Of a stretch of DNA of 14,002 bases, positions 1 to 4,954 are shown piece after piece. The stretch is taken from assembly GCA_937910785.1 (NCBI GenBank), contig CALDLG010000128.1:1-14002 (forward strand). The letters run 5' to 3'. Each line of letters starts with the position of its first letter. The first letter of the stretch is position 1. Both the position numbers and the translations under genes were made by a program. The DNA is from an uncultured Lachnospiraceae bacterium. GTDB taxonomy: Bacteria; Bacillota; Clostridia; Lachnospirales; Lachnospiraceae. Below the pieces are notes generated by a model. The model was not told where the DNA came from. It worked only from the letters and a program-made list of their open reading frames with translations, and ran no database searches.

Positions 1-627
1 TTTTGCCTCTTCTCTGCCGTTTTCATCGGAGCTTTCCTGTTCCCTTTCGGCTTCCGTTTCATTTGCTTCCCTGTCGGCTCCATCCGGATTTTCTTCTCCG
101 GCTTCTTCCCCGGTTCCACTGTCTTTTTCCTCACCTGACATTTCCGGCTCTCCACTGGCCTGTCCCTGTGAATCCTCTCCCGATTCTCCATCGGAAACGG
201 TTTTCATCCCGGCCGCCGCTTTCAGGCTTTCGGTTGTTCTCTCAGGCGCTTCACCATAAACCTCCGCGCCTTCTTCCATGCTGCTTTCCCGCTCTTCAAA
301 ATCCGCCAGAAAAACTCTGGATATCTTCGCAACGTTTCCGGCGGAATCGCTGACGGCGTAGTATACAACTACGGTATGTCCTTCCCTGTTTTCGGTAATC
401 TTCTCGATGACAATCCGATCAGTAATATCTCCGTCGCGGTCGTCTCGTGCACGGATATTCTCTAACAGCTTCTCTTCTCCGTCTTCATAGCTGTAGATAT
501 ATTCATCCACCAAGAACCGAAATTCCGGCCTGACTCTGTCTTCACCGAAATAGGCTACTATACAGACCACCATCAGTATCAGATCTATGACCATAACCGA
601 TATCACCAGTATCCTGCTCTGTTTCAT
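1..627 (-). CDS. Membrane-anchored Ig-like (DUF5011-type) domain protein of the capsule operon, 3' end outside window
   Basis: This reading frame opens at an ATG at 625-627 and stays open to the window edge, giving 209 residues with no stop, so the C-terminus is missing. Residues 6-27 are a hydrophobic signal anchor, so the rest is probably extracellular. Residues about 55-110 contain DGDIT, then YYAVSDSAGN and a closing RVFLADF. This matches the bacterial Ig-like fold of the DUF5011 type found in surface proteins. From about residue 111 the chain becomes low-complexity and rich in Glu, Ser, Gly and Asp, likely a flexible extracellular spacer. The gene follows the tyrosine kinase stop by 40 bp in the same direction, so it probably belongs to the cps operon. 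The ribosome site is a purine-rich run (GGAACGGGAAAAGG) just before the ATG. Its role is unknown; a surface or wall-associated accessory to polysaccharide display is inference only. Confidence 0.8.
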   Translation of the reverse strand, partial: MKQSRILVISVMVIDLILMVVCIVAYFGEDRVRPEFRFLVDEYIYSYEDGEEKLLENIRARDDRDGDITDRIVIEKITENREGHTVVVYYAVSDSAGNVAKISRVFLADFEERESSMEEGAEVYGEAPERTTESLKAAAGMKTVSDGESGEDSQGQASGEPEMSGEEKDSGTGEEAGEENPDGADREANETEAEREQESSDENGREEAK

Positions 628-667
628 ATCCTTTTCCCGTTCCTTCCGTCATTCTGCAGAGATATTT

Positions 668-1609
668 CTACAAATATTCCAGATCGCCGTCGCCATCCTT
701 TTCATATTTATAGTCATAATCATCTTCTTTGCGGCCATGCCTTCGTTCCGAACGCTCCGCTATGGTTTCCTTACCCTCTCCCACAGCATGCTTCCGCCTT
801 TCTCTGACCGGCGGTTCCGCCTGAGAAGGAAGCGTGTCTTCCCCGTATTTCCCATAATACTTTCCGTAATATTTCCCATAGTATCTTCCATAGTGGCCGT
901 AATAGCCCCTTGCGCTCATATCCACCTTATTTAATACCACACCCAGTATGCGCCCTTCCGTTTTATCCAGCTGGTCTTTAACACGCTGAGCAAAATGATA
1001 GCTGATCGCATTGTTCTCAATGACGAGAATCGTTCCGTCACATTTTCTGGCCGCCACCGCCGCATCGATTACACTTCCAAGCGGCGGCGTATCCACAATC
1101 ACATAATCAAATCTCTGACGCAGTTCTTTCAGCGCTGTCTGGAACCTTGCTCCGCCCAAAAGTTCACTTGGATTAGGCGGCACGGGACCTGAAAAAATAA
1201 CGCACAAATTCGGCACATTTGTCAGACATATCACACTCTCCAGCTTCTCCCTGCCGATCAGCGCATGTGTCAGACCGTGTCTGACCGCCCCCGTCTTATA
1301 CCGTCCTACCAGAACGGATTTTCTCAGATCAGCATCGATCAGAATCGTTTTTTTTCCGGCTTCCGCAAAAGCCTTTGCCAGCTCCATCGCGACGGAGCTC
1401 TTTCCTTCGTTGGGCGTACAGCTGGTGATCGCAATCACCCTGATATCCGAACCGCTGAACTCGATATTCGTGCGCAGTGTCTTATAAGCTTCTTTTGTCC
1501 GGTAATCGTTTAGCTGCGGCGCCCCGAAACGCAGAGTAACCTCCTGCATCACGCCGTTCCTTTCTCTTCCTGCCGGCTCCCCGGTATTCCCACTACGTTC
1601 TTTCTCCAT
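668..1609 (-). CDS. cpsD: CpsD/CapB-family tyrosine autokinase (BY-kinase)
   Basis: This cytoplasmic bacterial tyrosine kinase works with the CpsC membrane protein to control capsule or exopolysaccharide polymerisation. Numbered from the ATG at 1609 (313 residues), the P-loop is SCTPNEGKS (63-71), Walker A' is LIDADLRK (90-97) and Walker B is YVIVDTPP (169-176). The autophosphorylation region is unusually rich: ten tyrosines in a YYGK-type repeat at 236-255, then a second group of four tyrosines in the last 16 residues (DYDYKYE...EYL). The frame could start at GTG 1615. I prefer ATG 1609 because an AAGGAAGGA site lies 9 nt upstream. A further ATG at 1549 (MQEVTL) also has an AAAGGA site and cannot be excluded. 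The start overlaps the end of cpsC by 17 bp, implying translational coupling. The separate CpsC and CpsD chains follow the Gram-positive arrangement rather than the fused Wzc type. Confidence 0.95.
   Translation of the reverse strand: MEKERSGNTGEPAGRERNGVMQEVTLRFGAPQLNDYRTKEAYKTLRTNIEFSGSDIRVIAITSCTPNEGKSSVAMELAKAFAEAGKKTILIDADLRKSVLVGRYKTGAVRHGLTHALIGREKLESVICLTNVPNLCVIFSGPVPPNPSELLGGARFQTALKELRQRFDYVIVDTPPLGSVIDAAVAARKCDGTILVIENNAISYHFAQRVKDQLDKTEGRILGVVLNKVDMSARGYYGHYGRYYGKYYGKYYGKYGEDTLPSQAEPPVRERRKHAVGEGKETIAERSERRHGRKEDDYDYKYEKDGDGDLEYL
843..912 (-). repeat. Tandem Tyr-rich repeat inside the kinase gene (YYGK units)
   Basis: A roughly 12-bp DNA repeat encodes successive Tyr-Tyr-Gly-Lys/Arg units at residues about 235-256 of the tyrosine kinase. 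Short in-frame tandem repeats of this sort can change copy number by slippage, which here would change the number of phosphorylatable tyrosines without breaking the frame. The repeat is seen directly; copy-number variation is inference. Confidence 0.75.
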
Positions 1610-2366
1610 GACCACGAATCCTTCCTTCCGTACTTCCGTATCTGCCTGCCTTCTTTTTCCGCTTCGCCTTCTCCGTTCCGTCCTCCCGGACTGGTATCAG
1701 ACCAAGCGTCGTCAGTCCCAGATATTTTTCCACATCCTCCGAGGATTTGATCGTATCGTCCAGCAGGAACCGGATCAACAGAAACGCGCACACGAAAAAG
1801 CATCCCAGCGCCCCGCCGACAAGCATCCACCGCATACAACTGGGGGAGGCTTTCTCCACCGGCATATTTGCCGTCTCCACTACATTTACTGCGTCGATAT
1901 CCATCACGTTTTCGATATGTCTGCTCGCTGCTTCCCGAACGCTGTTTGCAATATTCATCGCCATTACCTGATCGTTATCTTTTACAGTGATATAGATCAC
2001 GCGGGTATCTTCCGGTGTTCTGACGGAGACTTTCCTCTGCAGGTCCTTGTATTCCATCTTCAGTTCAAGCGTCTGGATAACCTCTTCCAGCACATACCGG
2101 CTGCTGATCAGCTCCGCATAATCCTTCGTCAGCTGGCTTCCCAGCTGCACATCCGTATAGGTTACAGTCGTATTCTCGTTTTTATTCAGAATGTAAATTT
2201 TCGTCGTGGATTCATAGGTCGGCGTGATGACAAACCGGCTGATTGCAAAGCCGATTAATGCCGCCATCAGTCCCACGCCCAAAATCAACCAGATCTGTCC
2301 CAGAAGCACGCCTAACAGTTCTAACAGGTCTATTTCAATTGCGTCCGCATCTCTTCTCTCTTCCAT
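1593..2366 (-). CDS. cpsC: CpsC/YveK-family chain-length determinant (Wzz-type polysaccharide co-polymerase)
   Basis: This membrane protein sets polysaccharide chain length and is the transmembrane activator of the separate CpsD kinase. The 257-residue chain has the family layout: a short cytoplasmic N-terminus (EIDLLELLGVLLGQ), transmembrane helix 1 at about 24-44, an extracytoplasmic domain of about 135 residues (TPTYESTTKIYIL, GSQLTKDYAELI), a proline-containing segment (PVEKASPS) and helix 2 at about 181-202. It ends in a basic cytoplasmic tail. No Walker motifs are present, consistent with a split CpsC/CpsD pair. The longest frame begins at a TTG at 2378. I chose ATG 2366 because GGAGG lies 5 nt upstream of it, inside what would otherwise be coding sequence. 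It starts 33 bp after the cpsB stop and overlaps cpsD, so it is in the same operon. Confidence 0.95.
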   Translation of the reverse strand: MEERRDADAIEIDLLELLGVLLGQIWLILGVGLMAALIGFAISRFVITPTYESTTKIYILNKNENTTVTYTDVQLGSQLTKDYAELISSRYVLEEVIQTLELKMEYKDLQRKVSVRTPEDTRVIYITVKDNDQVMAMNIANSVREAASRHIENVMDIDAVNVVETANMPVEKASPSCMRWMLVGGALGCFFVCAFLLIRFLLDDTIKSSEDVEKYLGLTTLGLIPVREDGTEKAKRKKKAGRYGSTEGRIRGHGERT

Positions 2367-2399
2367 GCGTTCCTCCAAACCTTTCCCTTTGATTTGTAT

Positions 2400-3125
2400 T
2401 TATAAATAACCGCCTCCCAGCAGCACATCCGCATTTCCTCCAAAGAGCCTGCCGCAGTACCCTTCCCCATACTTTTTCGCTACATATGCCGCCGCTCCGG
2501 AAAGGACCGGCATCCGGTTCCGGTCATCGTGGCTGTCAGTCGCCGCGAAGTGAACCAATTCTTTTTTTAACAGCTGTTTCACGTCCTGCCTGCTCTCCCG
2601 TCCGTTTGCTCCGGTAATACTCGCCGCATTTACCTGAATGTAACAGCCCATGTCATACAGCGCCTCCACCCTCGTCTTCTTCGACATCAGGCTTCCATAC
2701 CGCTCCACATGGGCCAGAATCGGAAGATATCCCTCTGAAAGCAGACTGTAGGCCGCATCCCGGATATAGGCATGGTCTTCCCGCGGACTGAATTCCACAA
2801 GCACATAAGAGGTTCCTGCTATTGTCAGGGCATTTCCGTCCCGCAGAGCCGCAAGCGCTTCCGAACTGTAATAGATTTCGCTGCCCAGATGCAGCCGTAT
2901 GGGAATTCCGGCTTCTTCTGCCCTCGCTTCCAGCTCCCGGAAAGCCTGCCGCACTTTCTCCGGCGGCAGGTTCCGGCGCATGGGTTTATAGTGGGGTGTC
3001 AGAATGATTTCTTCAATATGGTCTTCCGCCGCCTGTCGCAGCATTCGAAGGCTCATTTCAAAATTTTCCGATCCGTCGTCTAATCCGGGCAGAATATGGG
3101 AATGAATATCTATGTAGGAATCCAA
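2400..3125 (-). CDS. cpsB: CpsB/YwqE-type PHP-domain protein-tyrosine phosphatase
   Basis: This metal-dependent phosphatase of the PHP superfamily removes phosphate from the CpsD tyrosine tail. Metal-binding motifs sit in the expected order over 241 residues: DIHSHILPGLDDG (6-18; His8 and His10), TPHY (43-46), GSEIYY (81-86), AHVERY (138-143) and ATDSHDDRNR (195-204). The start is a TTG. The next in-frame Met (residue 24) would remove the first metal motif, and an in-frame TGA lies three codons upstream (3132-3134), so TTG 3125 is the only credible start. A GGATGG element lies 9 nt upstream. It is the first gene of the operon and begins 79 bp inside (left of) the left inverted repeat, so its transcription should depend on DNA reached through the invertible segment or on the repeat itself. 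The weak start may limit translation. Confidence 0.94.
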   Translation of the reverse strand: MDSYIDIHSHILPGLDDGSENFEMSLRMLRQAAEDHIEEIILTPHYKPMRRNLPPEKVRQAFRELEARAEEAGIPIRLHLGSEIYYSSEALAALRDGNALTIAGTSYVLVEFSPREDHAYIRDAAYSLLSEGYLPILAHVERYGSLMSKKTRVEALYDMGCYIQVNAASITGANGRESRQDVKQLLKKELVHFAATDSHDDRNRMPVLSGAAAYVAKKYGEGYCGRLFGGNADVLLGGGYL

Positions 3126-3204
3126 TGTCTGTCACCATCCAGTACCTTTTGTATGTCTTTGTTTTTTACCGGCATTCTGATGCCTGCCGTCCTGCGCCTG
3201 GGTT
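3126..3204 (-). promoter_or_regulatory. Leader between left inverted repeat and first cps gene
   Basis: These 79 bp lie outside the invertible segment and form the constant 5' leader of the cps operon. They contain a small hairpin (GGCAT 3171-3175, loop TCTG, ATGCC 3180-3184) followed on the transcript by an A-rich run rather than a U-tract, so it does not look like a terminator. No convincing complete promoter lies wholly within these bases, which fits a promoter supplied from the repeat or the segment. The GGATGG ribosome site at 3135-3140 serves the TTG start. Confidence 0.5.
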
Positions 3205-3231
3205 TTTCGTAAAATAATCTATTTTATGAAA
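3205..3231 (+). repeat. Left 27-bp inverted repeat (IRL), putative recombinase crossover site
   Basis: An exact 27-bp match, in inverted orientation, to 4706-4732. Internally it is an imperfect palindrome: 12-bp arms TTTCRTAAAATA and TATTTTAYGAAA with a single arm mismatch, separated by a 3-bp asymmetric centre (ATC here, GAT in the right copy read on the plus strand). Two inverted recombinase-binding arms around a short asymmetric core are the expected design of a tyrosine-recombinase crossover site. Inverted placement predicts inversion rather than excision. Confidence 0.9.
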
Positions 3232-3239
3232 CTTTACAA
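3211..3239 (-). promoter_or_regulatory. Candidate promoter straddling IRL, reading toward cpsB
   Basis: On the minus strand TTGTAA (3234-3239) stands 17 bp from TATTTT (3211-3216), each 4 of 6 to consensus. An overlapping pair TTAACT-17-TAGATT also exists. The -35 lies inside the invertible DNA and the -10 inside the repeat, so inversion would replace the -35 (GAGATT or TTTATA at the equivalent places). If real, the present orientation could be transcriptionally active. The AT-rich repeat makes chance matches likely. Confidence 0.3.
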
Positions 3240-3347
3240 GTTAATTTCCCGCAAATCCCGTATTTTGTAGTCTTTCCTGCCATGCCGTCCACAAATTCCC
3301 TGAAATATGACCACATTTCTGACGGCTTAAAAACAGAAATTCACAGG

Positions 3348-3380
3348 TTAAAATAAATAGACTGGCTGAAGTTATTCAGC
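3348..3380 (-). terminator. Probable weak terminator after the recombinase gene
   Basis: On the transcript, GCTGAA-TAAC-TTCAGC forms a 6-bp stem with a 4-nt loop (3365-3380), 13 bp after the recombinase stop. It is followed by a U-rich stretch, CAGTCTATTTATTTT. The stem is short and the U-tract interrupted, so it may be leaky. Read-through from the recombinase gene into the cps operon is therefore possible in the present orientation. Confidence 0.5.
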
Positions 3381-3393
3381 AAATTGATATTAC

Positions 3394-4506
3394 TCAGCCT
3401 GTGTACGTTTCGATTCTGTCCATAAGCCTTCTCTTCTGCTGCATGGTGGAGTGCACATACAGATTCAAAGTAATCTGAATGCTGCTGTGTCCCAGAATTT
3501 CACTCAGACTTTTGCTGTCGAATCCTTTCTCCATGCATCTTGTGGCAAAAGCATGGCGAAGCATATGAAATTTGAAATGTCCAAGCCCGCACTCCTCCAG
3601 AATCCTGCCAAACCGATACTGCAATGTGCGGGGATCCATCCATTTCCCTCTTGCGCCGCTGACAAGCGGCATGGTTGACTGACGGCGGTAGTTTTTCAGC
3701 AGTCCGGAAAGCGCCGGCGGAATCGGAATATCCCTGACGGAACAGGCAGTTTTGGGATTAGATATAAGCAGTTTTGTTTTATTTTTTTGACCGTCATAAT
3801 CGCGTACTCTCTGTACGTTATTTCTAATATGAAGAATCTCTTTTTCCAGATCAATATCCTCCCATGTGAGTGCACAGAGTTCACCAATCCTCAAACCGCT
3901 GTGAAGCGCTGTCAGAATTCCAAGACAGGTATCATCCGCGATATTCTTTAAAAGATAATTCTCCAGTTTTGACAGACTTACGTCATCCGGAGGCAAAGCC
4001 GGCGGCTGATACCCCGTACCAATCGGATTTTCCGGAATATCAAGTGCAAGACCGGTTTTTTTTCGGATATGAGACATGATCCGCAGGACAACCCCGCAAA
4101 TATAGAACTGATATCTGCCGGAAAGCTTTTTTTTCCGGCTTTTTGTTCGAATTTCGGAAATAAAATGATGAAGGACCCGCGCATCAATCTGACAGAGCTG
4201 TTTATCTCCCAGCTCCGGAAGAATATATTTCTCAATTATCTGCCGGTATGCGGCATAGGTACTTTCCTTCCATCCTTCCTTCTTATCCGCATACCAGATG
4301 CCAACGGCCTCTTCCATACGTATGCGGCAGCTTCCGCTTCCACCTCCTTTCTCCCATCTGACTTCTTCCATCTTTTTTTTCACTTCCCCATAGGTTTTTC
4401 CATACACGGAGCGGTATTTTCGTTTTCCGGACAGGCAGGCGGCCGCAATCCGCCCCTCCCATCGCCCGTCTTTCCTTTTGTAAATATTTTCTCCCCGTCT
4501 GGGCAT
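3394..4506 (-). CDS. Tyrosine recombinase (phage-integrase family), likely DNA invertase
   Basis: This site-specific recombinase of the lambda-Int family has 370 residues. Near the N-terminus, IYKRKDGRWEGRI resembles an integrase arm-DNA-binding domain. A SAM-like core-binding domain follows (AVGIWYADKKEGWKESTYAAY... to HHFISEI). The catalytic domain shows the full set: Arg in GLRIGELCALTW, Lys in NPKTACSVRDIPI, HMLRHAFATR, LGHSS and the nucleophile Tyr in LNLYVHST. A longer start at 4542 exists, but ATG 4506 has an AAAGGAG site 7 nt upstream, so I use it. The gene lies alone between two exact inverted repeats, with no excisionase, phage or conjugation genes beside it. A DNA-inversion role is therefore more likely than integration of a mobile element. 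The nearest target is the promoter region of the cps operon. Confidence 0.93.
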   Translation of the reverse strand: MPRRGENIYKRKDGRWEGRIAAACLSGKRKYRSVYGKTYGEVKKKMEEVRWEKGGGSGSCRIRMEEAVGIWYADKKEGWKESTYAAYRQIIEKYILPELGDKQLCQIDARVLHHFISEIRTKSRKKKLSGRYQFYICGVVLRIMSHIRKKTGLALDIPENPIGTGYQPPALPPDDVSLSKLENYLLKNIADDTCLGILTALHSGLRIGELCALTWEDIDLEKEILHIRNNVQRVRDYDGQKNKTKLLISNPKTACSVRDIPIPPALSGLLKNYRRQSTMPLVSGARGKWMDPRTLQYRFGRILEECGLGHFKFHMLRHAFATRCMEKGFDSKSLSEILGHSSIQITLNLYVHSTMQQKRRLMDRIETYTG

Positions 4507-4580
4507 AGGACATCTCCTTTCCGACCATTTTTTGACGGTCATAAAATTCTCATCACAGCTGTGGATCTTGCTTTTTCCGC

Positions 4581-4604
4581 AAAAGGCCCTGAAAACAGGC
4601 TTTT
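4581..4604 (+). terminator. Possible terminator hairpin upstream of the outward promoter
   Basis: On the plus strand AAAA-GGCCCTG-AAAA-CAGGC-TTTT can fold with a CCTG/CAGG core, flanking A/T pairs and a one-base bulge, followed by ATCGTTTT. It could separate transcription antisense to the recombinase from the promoter just beyond. The core stem is only 4-5 bp, so support is modest. Confidence 0.28.
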
Positions 4605-4621
4605 ATCGTTTTAAAAACAGC

Positions 4622-4650
4622 TTGTATTTTTATTTAAATTATGCTACGAT
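4622..4650 (+). promoter_or_regulatory. Outward-facing extended -10 promoter inside the invertible segment
   Basis: TTGTAT (4622-4627) is spaced 17 bp from TACGAT (4645-4650). TATGC immediately before the -10 gives the Gram-positive extended -10 form TRTGnTANNNT. Transcription would start near 4657 and run out across the right repeat, convergent with ptsI. No plus-strand gene exists there to be expressed. After inversion the same promoter faces the cps operon, which is the main reason to read it as the switchable capsule promoter. The -35 is weak (3 of 6). Confidence 0.55.
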
Positions 4651-4705
4651 ACATAAGGTCAAACAAAAAGTCCTGTTTTTTCTGGGGAAATGGAGATTTT
4701 ATATT

Positions 4706-4732
4706 TTTCATAAAATAGATTATTTTACGAAA
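4706..4732 (+). repeat. Right 27-bp inverted repeat (IRR), putative recombinase crossover site
   Basis: The exact reverse complement of 3205-3231, with the same two 12-bp arms and an asymmetric GAT centre. Similarity ends at the repeat borders: flanks are TATAT on the left and TTTTGTCC on the right, versus unrelated flanks at IRL. That is what a recombination site reused by inversion should look like. Confidence 0.9.
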
Positions 4733-4954
4733 TTTTGTCCGTCATGCTATATCTTTGTAACAAATGCATCTGCAGACATTTTACGGAATCATTTTGGATA
4801 TTTCTGATTTTTAAGATTTGATTTTGAGCGGATTTTGCTCACGAAAAGAGCAGGCTATAGATTCCTGTATAACCTGCTCCGTAAGAGTAATGATTCTTAT
4901 ATTTTATCTTTATGAAGTAAATTTAATCTGCACTTTTGCAGGCAGTCTGTCACT
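4733..4954. other. Intergenic region between IRR and ptsI
   Basis: These 222 bp have no gene. They contain the ptsI terminator (4848-4879), a one-mismatch copy of a recombinase half-site (4778-4789, ATTTTACGGAAT against ATTTTACGAAAT at 4722-4733) and a small palindrome TTTGTAACAAA (4754-4764). Any transcript from the outward promoter would traverse this region and become antisense to the 3' end of ptsI. Confidence 0.5.
4844..4879 (-). terminator. Rho-independent terminator of ptsI
   Basis: The transcript folds into a 12-bp stem: GAGCAGG plus UUAUA pairing with UAUAG plus CCUGCUC, containing one G-U pair, around an 8-nt loop (4860-4867). It is followed by UUUUCGU. It lies 75 bp after the ptsI stop and should insulate the invertible segment and cps operon from ptsI transcription. 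On the plus strand no U-tract follows, so it is one-directional. Confidence 0.8.

Larger units (their letters stand above)
4507..4705. promoter_or_regulatory. Regulatory region between recombinase start and right inverted repeat
   Basis: This AT-rich, non-coding, 199-bp stretch lies inside the invertible segment. It must hold the recombinase promoter on the minus strand, but I could not pick a convincing -35/-10 pair for it. It also holds the plus-strand promoter at 4622-4650 and a possible terminator hairpin at 4581-4604. The ribosome site AAAGGAG for the recombinase is at 4514-4520. Confidence 0.5.
3205..4732. other. Invertible DNA segment (inverton) carrying its own tyrosine recombinase
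   Basis: A 1,528-bp segment is bounded by exact 27-bp inverted repeats and contains a single gene, the tyrosine recombinase, plus an outward-facing promoter near its right end. It lies directly upstream of the cps operon and downstream of the ptsI terminator. Under inversion, position x maps to 7937 - x. The outward promoter -10 (4645-4650) would land at 3287-3292 and read into cpsB with a leader of about 155 nt, and the recombinase gene would lie on the plus strand at 3431-4543. Recombinase-mediated inversion of promoters is established for gut bacteria and clostridia. That this particular segment flips and controls capsule is inference. Confidence 0.8.

Noticed and set aside
3..353. Plus-strand Pro/Leu-rich reading frame
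   Set aside because: It is antisense to the acidic tail of the Ig-like protein; its composition is the mirror of GAA/GAG codons and it has no recognisable domain.
1610..1615. cpsD start at GTG 1615
   Set aside because: ATG 1609 is two codons away and is better spaced from AAGGAAGGA.
2367..2378. cpsC start at TTG 2378
   Set aside because: A GGAGG site 5 nt before ATG 2366 lies within this extension, so the extension is more likely the ribosome-binding region.
3171..3184. Hairpin in the cps leader as attenuator
   Set aside because: The 5-bp stem is followed by an A-rich run on the transcript, not U, and no alternative structure or known leader was recognised.
3394..4542. Recombinase as integrase of a prophage or integrative element
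   Set aside because: No excisionase, phage, relaxase or cargo genes lie nearby, and the flanking repeats are inverted rather than direct, so inversion fits better than integration or excision.
4507..4542. Longer recombinase start at ATG 4542
   Set aside because: The internal ATG 4506 has an AAAGGAG site 7 nt upstream, while 4542 has only a weak purine run; the extra 12 residues precede the conserved N-terminal domain.
4069..4614. Plus-strand 181-codon frame over the recombinase
   Set aside because: It is the antisense shadow of a clear integrase gene with intact catalytic residues, and no homology is recognisable.
4927..4943. Small hairpin just after ptsI as terminator
   Set aside because: The CTGC/GCAG stem is only 4 bp and is not followed by a U-tract; the hairpin at 4848-4879 is much stronger.
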